64,000 bases of DNA from Bactericera cockerelli (taxonomy: Eukaryota; Arthropoda; Insecta; Hemiptera; Triozidae). The stretch is taken from NCBI GenBank assembly GCA_024516035.1, contig CM044964.1:26436866-26500865 (forward strand), read 5' to 3'. Below, in pieces: positions 44,934 through 56,479 of this stretch; the stretch's first letter is position 1; the number at the start of each line of letters is the position of its first letter. The notes beneath the pieces are model-generated. The model searched no databases. It was not told where the DNA came from and saw only the letters and a list, made by a program, of their open reading frames with translations. The translations under genes were made by a program, and so were the position numbers.

Positions 44934-45247
44934 TTAAATGAGATGACATTTAATGAATATTCTTGTATTGACAATCACTTGATTAAAGAAACGACAACTG
45001 AAGTCCCTAGTGACATTTATATTTCCAGTTACTGAACAACTAGTGTTCTGAGGGTTAATTAAACAAGAAACGCCAAGAACTTTGATGTTTCCATCAGGCA
45101 TGAAGGGCTTGAAGGGCCCAATGCCTTATCGGGTACAGAGGGTGTCATTGTCTTGGCATATCGTGCCTCTCGCATCGGGAACAGCTATAATGTTATCAGG
45201 CGAGTTAAAATCGTAGGTGTATTTCACTTACACTTCAATTTGGCACA
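44934..45247 (-). pseudogene. Degenerate tandem paralogue of the secreted cysteine-rich exon
   Basis: Read on the minus strand this aligns along its whole length with the exon at 44388-44716 (CQIEV, YTY, ICQDND, CT, MP-GNI, C, C-V-G, CRFFN, final C) and ends at an equivalent stop (44934-44936). Two in-frame stops break it: one right after CQIEV, one after the CTR that matches CTK. Sequons differ (NDT, NTS, NVT), so divergence predates or accompanied decay. Its acceptor region is missing because a mariner-like sequence begins at about 45253, within roughly ten bases of the exon start. Confidence 0.75.
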
Positions 45248-45252
45248 TACTA

Positions 45253-45790
45253 CTGTGTCAAATAAGTAGTGGGACTACATCGATGGAAACGCACCCTTAT
45301 ATATTTTGATGTATTTTCTTTTTAAAGGGTTGGCAACACTGTTTTCAATCTGTAACTGAATTTTTGGCGCGTTGTAACGGTTTTCCGCTTACAATCGTCA
45401 GTCACGTGTCGCAAGTCAAAACCGTTTCACGATTTTTTTCTTTTGCAAAAATAAGCAAAACTGTTGAACAACGCGTATGTTTGAAATTTTGTATTTTAAA
45501 CGGAATTACTTGTTCTAATGCTTATGAAATGTTACTAAAACCATACAAAAATGTTAAGAACTAGTGTTTTTCGTTGGTATAAGGGCTTCAAAGATGGCAG
45601 AGAAGTGGTTGATGACCTACCCCGTCCTGGAAGACCTTCTTCTGTTTGTACAGACGATACATTCGAAAAAGTTAAAGAAATGGTTCTATAAAACCGTAAT
45701 ACAGGTTTAAGTGAAATTGCAGATACTCTAAACATGTCTCATGAGACCGCTCGTAACATTTTGACCCATAATTTGGGTCTTACCCAAATA
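45253..45790 (+). mobile_element. Mariner-family transposon fragment with broken transposase N-terminus
   Basis: The plus strand encodes the helix-turn-helix half of a mariner transposase in two frames. The first frame (about 45364-45560) has EQRVCLKFCILNGI. After a frameshift come VFRWYKGFKDGRE and a PRPGRPS linker, an in-frame stop near 45690, then a second helix region with NMSHETARNIL. The DD34D catalytic domain is absent, so the copy is truncated. The left end reads CTGTGTCAAATAAGTAG next to TA dinucleotides, consistent with a mariner terminus and TA target. It sits exactly at the broken start of the pseudo-exon 44934-45247 and probably inactivated or finished it. Confidence 0.75.
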
Positions 45791-46146
45791 ATATACCCAA
45801 CAATAACAGTACTTACCCAACAGAATACAGCCAGCTTGAAGATATGAAGACATTTTGTGAAACTAGGTACTAACACTTGCGAATCGTTTTTATACCAGAC
45901 ATTGTAAACATTTATTGTTCGAATCACCTGCATCATCAAATTTTTAGAGCTCTCTAATTTGCATTGCCCCAGATTTATTGCTAAAAAATTCAATGATTTT
46001 TTTTTGTTGATTCTATTGATTTTGATGCAGAAAAACAGATGCGCAACAGTCAACGAATAATTAACAAATTTGAGTAATTTCTATTTTTTCCTATTGAATA
46101 CACAGGGTCCACCATTGATTAAGAACCATTTTGAAATGCCTATATT

Positions 46147-46297
46147 TAAAGTTATCATATTTGTGTTAATCATCTTTCGTGATATCACAACCACACAAAC
46201 TCGCTCCACTAAATCCACGCTGAAACCGGGACTCGAACCACCGACCTCAAGGTTACAAGTCCGCCGTCCAATCAATCAAACTACTGAGGTCGGTGTG
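46147..46297 (-). repeat. Family D SINE with target duplication
   Basis: Full-length minus-strand copy: tail gttatcatatttgtgttaat, body, head with B box GGTTCGAGTCC inverse. ATGCCTATATT at 46136-46146 and 46298-46308. Confidence 0.9.
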
Positions 46298-46309
46298 ATG
46301 CCTATATTA

Positions 46310-47035
46310 TTTTCTATTACCTCTAAGGTATAAGTATAAGTAGGGCTGTCGGCTACGAAAGCTTTGTCACTGGGGTCCATTTCGCCAGCACCACCACCTT
46401 TAAAATGTAATGTTTGTCACTGCGACCATAGATCTTTTGTGACAGAGGTTTACCTCTAAGGTATAGAAAGTATTGTTTTTCGTTCAATTTTTCAAAACTG
46501 AAGCTTCATAGTGAATTTTTCTTTTATTGGATGTTAGAAAACAAAATGCCGTTGGGCTCAATGCAGACTTGCAGAATACAGTTCAGAAGTTCTCTCACGT
46601 AAGCATTGCGTTTGCAAACATGTATTCGGGGATAACATTGATTTTCATGTGGAATAACATTTTGCAGTTATTGTAGGTTTTTATCCAAAGCAAGAATTCA
46701 AGAAATCAATGATGTCAACAAAGACATTTCATTCAAAGCTTGCACAAAACCAACATCTTCATGGTGGTTGAAGTGATCTTCAAAACGTGTACTAGTGAAT
46801 ATTACAATAAACGAGATAATATTATTTTCTATAGTATTCCACCAAAGAAAAATTAGTTTGGAAACTTCAGTTGTCAAATTACGAGTATAGGTATTTCAAA
46901 ATGGTTCATGATTAAGGAGTAAATTATAAAACAAAAAGAAAGGAATGACCGTTTTATAAGATATTCCATAATTAATATTAAATAGAAATATGTTTGTAAA
47001 TAAGATTGAAAAAAACTCATTTATCTATTACAATA
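46310..47035. other. Spacer, nothing recognised
   Basis: Mixed composition with no open frame of interest or repeat ends noticed. Confidence 0.35.
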
Positions 47036-47037
47036 TG

Positions 47038-47256
47038 ATGCGTTGATCGCGCGTTGAATGCACTGGTTCCTGTAGAATCACCGAAGTTAAGCAACATCCA
47101 GCGGGGTGAAGACTTCGTGATGGCGGCATTCTGACTGGGTGAGGTTAATGTGGGTAGAAGGTTTGTGAGTTTCCTACAAATGCAGCGTAACACCCCCGTC
47201 TTGATATGAACAATTGAACATGCAGTTCAAAGCGACGTTAAACCAAAAAAAAAAAA
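47038..47256 (+). repeat. 5S-headed SINE (family B)
   Basis: GTTGAATGCACTGGTT, TCACCGAAGTTAAGCAACAT, then core gactgggtgaggttaatgtg, tail gcagttcaaagcgacgttaa and A-run. A short deletion removes the end of the 5S part. Confidence 0.85.
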
Positions 47257-48485
47257 TATGTTCACAGTTTCGACTAAGATAATAGATATCAATAGATATC
47301 ATTACAAAAGAGAATAATCATAAATATTTTACCTATAAAAAGAAAGCAAAACATATATAAAATACTAAAAACCAATCTAGCTACAGATTTTTTTATATAG
47401 ATAAAATGTCTTTGTGTATATGTGTGTAGTATCTATAACATCTGCTTTGATTTGTTTTTGATTTTTCTAACTCTTATTTTATATCAATGTATGCCAACCT
47501 CCAAAAATTGTAAAATAATAATACAACAACCTCCAAAAATTGTAAGAATAATAATATATAAATAAATAAAATCAATCAATAATCATAAATATTACAATGC
47601 ATTATGAAAATCGCAAGTTACCAACAGCAACTTGGTTGTTCAAAGAAAGGTAAAGAAGATTCGTGCATAACTTTCTCCTAAAATGTCATCCATCAAAAGA
47701 AACAACCATGACCTCACCTCCTCTTACTGAAGATACTTATGGCCTCGGGCAGAAACAATATCTTGAAGATGAGACGCCCATACACGGTGCTTAGAAGAAG
47801 AAAAAAAAGTTTTTTCTTTTAGCATTGTTCCAACGAAGCATATTAATTACAAGCTCCACTTGCAAGAACAATGAGAAGAAGTTAAGAAAGTGAGAAAAAA
47901 ATAAAAAAAAAATACATAAAAAAAAGTATTAACAACAAAATCAAGTTGGTACTAATCCTAGCATCTCCTTACATAGTATTTTATAGTGAGAGGATTTCAT
48001 TGCTAGATCCAATTGTGATGAATATTGATTGAAAAGTAGCATAGCTGTAATACATGGCGAATTGAGGCTTTCGAGTAAACAGGGACAGCTTTTAATGAAA
48101 AAGAAATTCCTGTTGATGAAATGTTCAATAGAAGTGTTGGTAAAGTATTGGTAATTTTCTCTTTTTCTCAATCACGGCGTGTTTCATGCAAAACACCTAT
48201 CTGATGGGGAGAAAAACACCAGTTAACTTTTTCTATTAATGTGTTTTTATACATGAATTTTGTTTTGAAGTTATATACTTTTATTTCTTCTCTTTTGGTC
48301 TTAATCCTTTTTGGCGAGATTTAGGACCAAATGAACAGGTTTATAAATAAGATGAGCTAGACTGTCACAAAGATAAAAAATTCATCACAAATTTAGAAAT
48401 TGTTAAGCTGCTATATAATTCACAATTCACATATAAGTAGCTAGCAGTCTTTCCCGTAACTTGCTAAGTTAACCGTGCAAAGGAC
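47257..48485. other. AT-rich spacer, nothing recognised
   Basis: Two adjacent near-copies of caacctccaaaaattgtaa at 47500 and 47527. No gene. Confidence 0.4.
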
Positions 48486-48519
48486 ACCTTACAGAGGAAA
48501 AGTAAAACACTCACACACT

Positions 48520-48935
48520 GTGGAACAAAGAAATAAATAACCAACTTGCACATCCATTAAAAAGCAAAGACAGAAGAAGAAGAAGAAGTAGGGACAAAAG
48601 ATGAAGAAGTTACTGAGACAGAAGAGGAATATATTGAGGCAGAATAAAATAATGGTGATAAAGTAGATCAATAAGAAAGAAGTAGAGGCAAAGAAAACAA
48701 TGAAGCAGGAGAAGATGATGGTGATAGAGATCAAGTTATAGAAGAAAAAGCAAAACATTTACGAGCAATAAGATAAACATAAATAGGTGAACAAGGAGAG
48801 AAAAGGATAAGAGAAAGAGAGTGAGACGGAGTGGAGAGAAAGAGAAACAAAAAGAGTGTAAGATGGTTAGAAAAAGAGAAAGAGCGATAGAATAAGACAG
48901 GAGTGAGAGAGAGAGAGAGAGAAAGGGGTCGAGAC
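48520..48935. repeat. Purine-rich (GAA/GA) tract
   Basis: Over 400 bases of strongly purine-biased plus strand (agaagaagaag, gagaaagagaa, gagagagaga). Hydrophobic frames on the minus strand are by-products. Followed at 48960-49060 by a diverged tRNA-like SINE head. Confidence 0.75.
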
Positions 48936-49301
48936 CTTACAGTTGAGGACGAAGAAGAAATCTTCATGACCCAGAGGTTAACAACGTGGTGTTCTCAGAG
49001 CAGAACCCTTTTGCTACCTCTTTGTCAGAGGGTTTTGGTTTGGTTCCAGGGCATGACAGAAAAAAAGGTGCAAGTTAACATAATCATTGTGTGGATACCA
49101 ATCGTGATATCACAATTGCTCCAACTATTTTTTTAGCTTCATCGATTAAGAAAAGACTTTAATTTCAATTGGTATATTGCTTATTCATTTGAAATCCCCT
49201 TGAGGTACAATATCTTTTGTACAAAGTACGAGCAAACGGCTAGTCAGTAGTCATTTAGTTAAGTATTACTTTTCTATTTTCTGTTCGGACCGAGTGAATA
49301 A

Positions 49302-49556
49302 GGCCCGAATATGAAACAGAGTTAGATACACTAATCCTACACTATACCTTAACATGACCTCTGGTGGAAATTTCAACCAATCACAGCGCATTTAGAGAGA
49401 AAAAGAAAGTAAAATTTATTTACAAACAAGTGACATCACTATCGATGCTTGCCATAAGACACAGTACTTTTGTTACTTGTGTTTTGAAGTAGTGTTAAGT
49501 GATATTGGCTTGGATTAACAAATCCTAGATATTGAATCCTGTTTCATATTTTGGCC
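49302..49556. mobile_element. MITE with GGCCCGAATATGAAACAG-type ends
   Basis: GGCCCGAATATGAAACAGAG at the left; the right end reverse complemented reads GGGCCAAAATATGAAACAGG. The internal motif ccaatcacagcgca is shared with 28445-28570 and 57570-57752. Target duplication not identified. Confidence 0.5.
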
Positions 49557-49560
49557 CTCG

Positions 49561-49920
49561 CTCACTGGACCTTTAACTTCTGCGACCAGGTGGATTTTCA
49601 GTCTCCGGATGCAAGAGACTTAAAAGGATCGCTTGTTTGGCATACTATACGTATACTCGTACGTCATGTGATAATAGTCAATTCTTCGTACTGCGCCACA
49701 CAACTTACAGTCCCATCTTCGATGCTGATGATAACACTATCAGCTTTGAGTACAAGTTGTGTATCCTTTTATCTTCTATCAGAAGTGTGTAAGGCTCCGT
49801 CGAAGTTGCAGCTCAGGAAGACGCGGAAGATTTTGAATCTGGCATCATCCATGTCATTGACATGAAAGTCCTTGATTTAATTGACCTTGATTTCGTTGAC
49901 ATGAAAGTTCTGATATGTTT
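49561..49920 (-). pseudogene. Eroded coding-like stretch, unassigned
   Basis: A minus-strand frame with VNDMDDARFKIFRVFLSCNF, a stop, then KADSVIISIEDGTVSCVAQY. Higher GC than surroundings and a small internal repeat (FHVN) upstream. A plus-strand frame of 104 codons overlaps it and is the less convincing reading. Confidence 0.25.
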
Positions 49921-50525
49921 TTTCCTCTGACAAGACACTTTTAAGTAGTGCTTTTAAATACCTCAAAGAGAGGTGGGTGTTTGAAATCACCCACAAAAGG
50001 AGGTAAGTTGTTCCATGTCCATGTCAATAATGTGAGTTATTTATTTTTTCGTTATATTTCAGGTTCGGGCTTTCTCAATTGAAAACTAGATGATAAAAAC
50101 GCAACAGTATGTTCTGTTTATTTCTTCTGTCTCTTTTTCTTTAATTCTTTAACATAAATAGATTTTTCAAATAAGGGGGTTTTACTCTCCACTGCAAACT
50201 CAGAAACTAAAGTACGAGTATTCCACAGTTGATTCGTCATGCATGGAAGAATGTAATCAAGAACTTAGCGGACAACTTTATACACAATCCAATGGCTTGA
50301 GTCTGGCAATTCAAAAAGGGAATGCCGTCAGCATTATGGGGTACCATCCTTGACGACATTAAGATGGACGAAGTTTTTTATTTGTAAAAACTAAATGAAG
50401 CAATAGAAGTTTGTAGTATTCTCAAAATTAAATGGCTAATAATTAAGGTCACAATTCAATTCCTTTCTTTCCTTTGTTACTTTCCTAAGAAGTTAGCTTT
50501 ACCTTATAGGATATGTATTTTTATT
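49921..50525. other. Spacer, nothing recognised
   Basis: Contains a short core-like piece (gggggttttactctccact, about 50175); no gene. Confidence 0.35.
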
Positions 50526-50530
50526 TTATT

Positions 50531-50837
50531 TTTAAAAATGAGTGTTTTACAGCCTCTTTTATTTCATAGCCATGAAACAGGAGCTACTGTAGACTCTTGT
50601 GGTCTGTGTTGTAGCCTGCCCAGTGCCCATCCCGTAGTATGCCTCCGCTCTGATGGGCGAGAAGTGACACAATACTTCCCATTTAGGTGCTGGGTCAACA
50701 CGAGCGCACCGGAAGGTATCCCTTACAAACAATTGTAACCAAATTAAGAATCCAATTTTTTGTCGGCACGGGGGATCGAACCCAGGACCTTCCGCATGGC
50801 AAGTGAGTGCTTAATCACTGAGGTAATCGCGCGCTTA
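50531..50837 (-). repeat. Family F tRNA-headed SINE, full length
   Basis: 3' end at 50540, body (cttctcgcccatcagagcgg inverse), head with GGGTTCGATCCCCCGTGCC inverse and GAT(T)AGC...GTGATTAAGCAC. Confidence 0.85.
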
Positions 50838-50932
50838 TTGTATGGTATATTTTCTTTTAATACAAATAAATAGTCAATTCGATCCTGACGGAGCCTTGTC
50901 AGACAAAAAGCGTTGTTTCCTGAGTACGTGAG

Positions 50933-51138
50933 GTGAAATCATCTCTTCCATTTAGCATGAGCTTTGAAAATGCAAACGAGATGCATAAAAATATTAAAAG
51001 AAATAATGATTGTGGCCCCATCACTTCTAAGCCCTACTTGAGCTATTCAAAGAGGAAACGCTGCAAGTATGTCCTTCCTGAAGTATGTAAGGGCGTTAGG
51101 ATAAATATTTGGAAAAAGTTGAAATCAGAAGTAAAATA
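50933..51138 (+). pseudogene. Short coding-like frame ended by a SINE insertion
   Basis: About 68 codons (FSMSFENANEMHKNIKRNND, KRKRCKYVLPEVCKGVRINI) run into the target duplication of the SINE at 51139. Across the empty site the frame would continue for some codons (YLQFSANK). Family unknown. Confidence 0.25.
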
Positions 51139-51412
51139 AGCCAGCGTCGATGGCATGTTGAATACACCGGTTCCCTTCAGAACACCGAAGTTAAGCGACA
51201 TCCAGCGAGGTTAAGACTTGGATGGGTGACCATTCAAATTCTAATTCTCGTGACGCTGGCTTTTCCCGGCCCCACTCAGGCTGGGTGAGGTCAATGTGAG
51301 TAGCAGGTTTGTGAGTTTCCTGCGAATGGAGGGTAAAACCCCCGTCGTGATATGACCATGGCAGTTGAAAGCGACGTTAAACCCCACTAAAAAAAAAAAA
51401 AAAAAAAAAAAA
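51139..51412 (+). repeat. 5S-headed SINE (family B), young copy
   Basis: Near-identical to 10876-11148 over head, core and tail, with a 24-base A-run. Target duplication AGAAGTAAAATA at 51127-51138 and 51413-51424. Confidence 0.95.
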
Positions 51413-51477
51413 AGAAGTAAAATACCTACAGTTCTCGGCCAACAAGTTCTCGGCCAACAATCTCTTCCACCCAACCC

Positions 51478-52020
51478 AAAAAGGGTTGGGTGGAAGAGAT
51501 TGCCACAGGCAATAACCCCGCCCTTTAGGTAGGACATTATTGTTAAAAAAAATTTTTACTTATTTATTTTGTCATTTGTTTGTTTGTTTTTGTTTTTTTT
51601 TTTTTTTTTTTTTTTCTTTCTTTTCTTAATTATACATATACTGTTGCCTGTTTGTCCTCCTAATAAAGCTTAAAAAAACAAGACTCCGAATCAGAAGATT
51701 GCTGTTCGAGCTTTGGTTGGAAAAATAACGAACATTATTTAGAAACGTGGTTAACGATTGTGAAAATTGTGCCGTTTAGGGGTGATTTTTACTTTTTGAA
51801 TGATTCACCAGGGTGGGGGTTTTCACCCTCCACTTGATTGATTGATTGATTGATAATTTTCAAATATTTTTAACAATAATTAATCTGAGACTACCAACTA
51901 AGCTAATAAAATAACTAAATTATCACCACCCTTGATCAGGCTTTGTTTATATTTATTTCTCAACTTGTTACCATGTTCATTGTATATAAAAGATGCAAAT
52001 AAAGCTTGATCAATTGTTTA
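51478..52020 (+). repeat. LINE-type 3' ends
   Basis: 51478-51674: GGGTTGGGTGGAAGAGATTG ccacaggcaataaccccgcc, T-run, cctaataaagcttaaaaaaa. 51790-51840: core-like fragment and a (gatt)n run. 51925-52015: tatcaccacccttgatcagg...gcaaataaagcttgatcaat, another retroelement 3' end. Confidence 0.6.
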
Positions 52021-52099
52021 TAAATAAAAAATAAATAAATAACTTATGAAATTTGATAGAAACTTGAGAGGAATCGCACCAGCTTCTGAAATTAATCTG

Positions 52100-52480
52100 T
52101 CATTTTTGGGTGATTTTTACTTTTTAAGTGATTCACCAGGGTGGGGATTTAACCCTACACTCGATAGGAATCGCTCCACTCGATTAACCTCACCCAGCCT
52201 GGGTTTGGCCAGAAATGCAAACCTAACGTGCTCTTTGCTTGGTGACAGAATTGTTTGTTAGAAAATTATGCTTAACCGAACTTTCGAAATTCTAACTTCT
52301 GAACATTGAACAATTATTATTAAATTCTTTATTGGATATAAAAAGACATATGCACGGAATAATGATCACAAAAATTGAAAAATGGAAACAATATAAACAA
52401 TAAAAAGGGGGAAAATAGATAAACACATATGTCCTAACTATAGGGTGGGGTTATTGCCTATGCCAATCTCTTAGCTATAT
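52100..52480 (-). repeat. Core-domain SINE fragment and LINE-type 3' end
   Basis: 52130-52270 holds the inverse core (gattaacctcacccagcctg) with head remnant gtgacagaattg. 52370-52478 is the inverse of the LINE-type end (tagggtggggttattgccta). Confidence 0.65.
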
Positions 52481-52487
52481 TAGTAAC

Positions 52488-52622
52488 CCGCCTCAGTAGC
52501 TAGATCGATAGAGCGGAGGACTTACCTGGGAGTTAGTGGTTCTAGTCCCAAGTTAGGTAAAAACAAAATGTCGTATGAGTAATTGTGACATCACGATAGT
52601 GATTAACACAAATATGAGAACT
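52488..52622 (+). repeat. Family D tRNA-headed SINE
   Basis: GCCTCAGTAGCTAGATCGAT AGAGCGG, GTTAGTGGTTCTAGTCCC, then body and tail gtgattaacacaaatatgag. Confidence 0.85.
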
Positions 52623-53411
52623 CAATGGCACTCGTTACACTCACTGGTATGACGTTTGTACCAACAAAGTTGTAGTGAAAGGACAATAGAAAAACTTTCT
52701 GTTTTTTTTTCGAAGGTCTTTCGAAATTGGCATTCACGTTTTGGAGCAACAGTTTTGTTTTTTACAAGGTGGAAGATCATCGGGACAAGATAGTACATAA
52801 CAACAATACTCTCAATAAAACTTTTGCTTTTTATATAAGAATGATAATAGTTTTGTTGATTTTGATATTTTTTTTTGTTGTTGATGATGTTTTCAGTAGA
52901 TACTTTGTAGATAATGATGATAACTCTAACATATAGTCACTATTGTTATTAATGTTTCCTATTGCTATTTTTGTGAGGATGATATTATGATCGCGAGTGA
53001 AAGAGAAATTGGAAGGTGATCTGACTCATCAGATAGTGTTAGATAGTTTATTAGTATTATTATTATTAGTACGAGTAGTATGAAACTTTACACATGATAT
53101 AGTCAAAAGAATTGCCATCCTCTAAAACGCCTTTCGGGAGTAGAAATAAATAGTGAGAAGTGTTTCACTGAAAACAAGAGACACTTCTGAAAAGCTACGA
53201 GTCTTTTTCATACTTACTAACATGTTTTTTTATATACAAAACTATCAACGATAAACTATTAACAGAGATAAACAAATTAACAATATATACAAAATAAAAT
53301 ATGGAAATAAAATATTTAAATTTAAGTGGTTCCGCCGCATAAAAACATTAAAGAAAAAGTAGTACCTATTTTTCAAAGATTGTTTTTCTATTATCAATAC
53401 TAAATACCACT
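52623..53411. other. AT-rich spacer, nothing recognised
   Basis: ttattattatt run at 53050; otherwise plain. Confidence 0.35.
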
Positions 53412-53742
53412 TACACCTCGTGAGGAAAAATAAGTAGCTGCTTTAATGTGAGCAACGATCAGTGGCGGAATTATAGGCAAAAATAAGATATTAGGATATT
53501 AAAAGATGTGGAAAAGTCCTATAATTCTGCGCTACCCACTAAAAATTGTGACATAATAACACAACGAAATGAATTATTTATTTATTCATATATTAAATTT
53601 CCACCTCATTATTTCGATAGAAACTGATAAGGCGACGGACTTGTAACCAGAAAGTCAGTGGTTCGATAATAAATTACGTCGAAAATTCAGTAAGTCGATA
53701 TAATAATTGTGACGTCACGATTGTGATTAACACAAATAATTT
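53412..53742 (+). repeat. Family E SINE tail then family D SINE
   Basis: 53412-53550: acacctcgtgaggaaaaata, gcaacgatcagtggcggaat, tgcgctacccac. 53620-53742: family D head (GATAAGGCGACGGACTTGTA) and tail gattaacacaaataat. Confidence 0.75.
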
Positions 53743-55160
53743 TATTAACTTTCTAGATTATGAAAAAAATATTTGAAGTTGTGGTAATAGTTCTAGCAAA
53801 TGGTCGCGTCACAAATAGTCACAATTCATCTTGGACTGCGGGCAATTAGGAAAACTCTCAAGGTGTAGATTTTAAATTCAGGGTTGACCAAAATTTTTAA
53901 GACGTCGACCACTTGTCAAAATGGTCTGTTGCCAAGTTTGCTTTATGACTGTATTGAGCAAATAGTGCAATTTGTAATAGATAAGCAGTGTTGCAAAACA
54001 CGTAAAGGAAGGAGGAAGAAAGGAATGTATTTAATTTCATTCTACATTTTTTTCATTAATCCCCTTTAAGTACAATATCTGTTGTACTTTTAGGGGGGTT
54101 TGACTTTTTGCAAACAACCAAATAGGAAATCAGTGATTGAGATGAAACAACACTGAAAAAAAAAACACCATACACTTTTCCTATTTGGGTGGTTTTGAAC
54201 ACTCATTTCGCTTTAAGGTGTTTTATAGAATAAATACCATTAGTTTTCTTTTCTTTAGAATGAGGAAAGTAAAAAGGATTAGATAGGATAAGGATAGTAA
54301 AAAGGATTACAAATAATAACATTGTCTTTTTTTCACTGCCCAATAAGGACTTATGAGTTCCAGCAGTAAACCCAAAACGTGCACAAAATCCCATTCAGGA
54401 GGAAAACTTCGAAATAACAGCTGGATTTTGAACCCACGACATGTAAATCGTTGTGACCACTGTCCTATCCCTAACCCTACTATATTCTATAACTAGATTT
54501 TTAGGAAGCACTGTAACTTGGTGAGCTTGAAAGTGAGACTGTAGCAACCAACGAAAATGAATTGCCTGATGGCCGGGCTACTGGGCGATCCTCCGACACG
54601 GCTGCTTGCAGACAGCATGGGGTTTCTCTGCTAATTAGCAGATAGTGGATTTACTAGAAGAAAATTAATGATTTGGATCAAGGATATTCATTTTTTTATC
54701 AAACGGAGTAACAGACTATCAATTATCTAAATTTATCCTTAAAATATTAGGATAAACTATAAAGTGAATAATATTAGAAATCCAAAAGATAATGTTTTAT
54801 TATGTAATATTTATTATTATTATTATGATGTAATATGCCAACAAACTGTTGGCATAATGGGACTACCTGTCTTGCGCTCACAGTCTAAATAAAGCACTAC
54901 TTATACTGTCTTATATTTTATATAAAACTAGGAGTCTTTAAAATAGTCACTCACCTACTAGTTTTATATAAAATATTACATATACCTAACAAATATTTCA
55001 AGTAGTGTTCCAGACATTACCTATGAATAAAATAAGGAATATATTACCAAACCTCAGAAAGTTGTTTTCATTCACCCCAAACCAAACTGCCACTTATTGT
55101 TATAATTTAATATGATCATCAGCATCATCATTGTTAGTAGTAATACACATTATTGCCGTA
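53743..55160. other. AT-rich spacer with small fragments
   Basis: 54400-54470 is an inverse tRNA-like head (ggattttgaacccacgacat). 54842-54930 is a LINE-type end (actgttggcataatgggact...cagtctaaataaagcactac). 54905-54985 holds the inverted pair ATTTTATATAAAACTAG / CTAGTTTTATATAAAAT. No gene. Confidence 0.45.
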
Positions 55161-55164
55161 CAAT

Positions 55165-55460
55165 AGTCACCGTGGCAGAGTGAGTTAGCGCGCTAGGCAT
55201 TGCACGCATGGTGACCTGGGTTCGATCCCCAGCGGGGCAGGAATTTTTCTGCTCTGTACTTTGATGTTCGGGGTCCACTCATACCTCGTGAGGAAAAATG
55301 AGTCGTTACTTGTATGAGTAATGACCAGTGGCGTCATTACCAGAGTGAAAATAAATTAATGTAAAAGAATTATTCGAAAAGTGAAGGGGAGGCTCTTAAT
55401 AATGCTGCGCTACATTCAAATTTTTTTGAAGAGGCCTTGTGCTTGACCACAAATAAAATC
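55165..55460 (+). repeat. Family E tRNA-headed SINE, full length
   Basis: Head GTCACCGTGGCAGAGTGAGT TAGCGCGC, GGGTTCGATCCCCAGC (A and B boxes). Body cactcatacctcgtgaggaa, cagtggcgtcatta; tail gctgcgctac...ccacaaataaaatc. Confidence 0.9.
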
Positions 55461-56250
55461 ATAACATTATTTTCATACTAAATAATACAATAATTTGTAT
55501 TACATACTATAATCCGTACATAACTTTCTTTCAAGTAGGTATGCAAAACAGTAATATGCCAAAACAATTGCAACTTTACGGTCAGTTAATCCACCTAACC
55601 ACAAACAAACGGTTTATTTTGTTTATTTGACTATGTATTTATGACAAAGCAACCAGCATACTTTGCGAATTCAGTAAATAAAGCTTGATTGAATTACTTC
55701 TATGACTATGTTTCTAGGAGACTTTATGAAGACCATCATTAACTACAATAACAACAACATCAACAACAAATTCAGAATAAATGTGACTCTTAAACATGGC
55801 CACAATAGCAAGTGGCACACTGATTCATATTAGGAGAAAGTAGCTAAGTAAGTACCTGGTAATTCCAGTGTAAGTAGCGTGTATGTATACTTACTTCTCT
55901 ATGTATTACAAATCTGCTACATAAGATACATTGTATGTAATAATAATAACTACATACTTGAATGTACATTAAATTATATTCAGAGTAGGATGTCTATGGT
56001 ACAATGTGTCTCGAAATTTGTGGATCAAAATTCCCGGACAGCTGTTTCGAGATTGTTTGCTCTCGTCACCAGGAAATAGTTCCAAATATCCATGAGATCA
56101 TGGATAGGTATATACATTATCCATATACTACGTATATACAACAGAACTATACATATGTATATGAGATAAGTATATACATTCTCATCTAGATTATATTATT
56201 ATTATAGAAAGCTTTATTAGGTAGAACAAAAATATATACAGTAGAATACA
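55461..56250. other. AT-rich spacer, nothing recognised
   Basis: Contains agtaaataaagcttgattga (about 55675), a LINE-type end, and tata-rich stretches; no gene. Confidence 0.4.
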
Positions 56251-56251
56251 A

Positions 56252-56469
56252 TCTTAATATATAAATGTCAAAGTCACTGACTGACTGACTGACTGATCAT
56301 CGCTCTACAGCCCAAACCGTAATACCTAGCGAGCTGAAATTTGGTAGGTAGCTTTTTCTTATAGTCTAGATGTCCAATAAGACGGGATTTTTCGAAATTC
56401 CCACTACAACACCTGCCATAGGCTTTGCGGGCCATGCCTTGTCCCGCAAAGCGGGCGAAAGCCCGCTAG
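56252..56469 (+). mobile_element. Compact Helitron, 218 bp
   Basis: Starts TCTTAATATATAAATG after an A (56251) and ends ...GCTAG before a T (56470): A|TC...CTAG|T. Just before the end is a GC hairpin, GCGGGC gaaa GCCCGC (56451-56466). The (ctga)n/gactgactgactgatc stretch and gctgaaatttggta are typical of insect Helitrons. No Rep/helicase: non-autonomous. Confidence 0.9.
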
Positions 56470-56479
56470 TGAAATATAT

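Noticed and set aside
48489..48967. Hydrophobic minus-strand frames resembling membrane segments
   Set aside because: By-products of a purine-rich tract on the plus strand.
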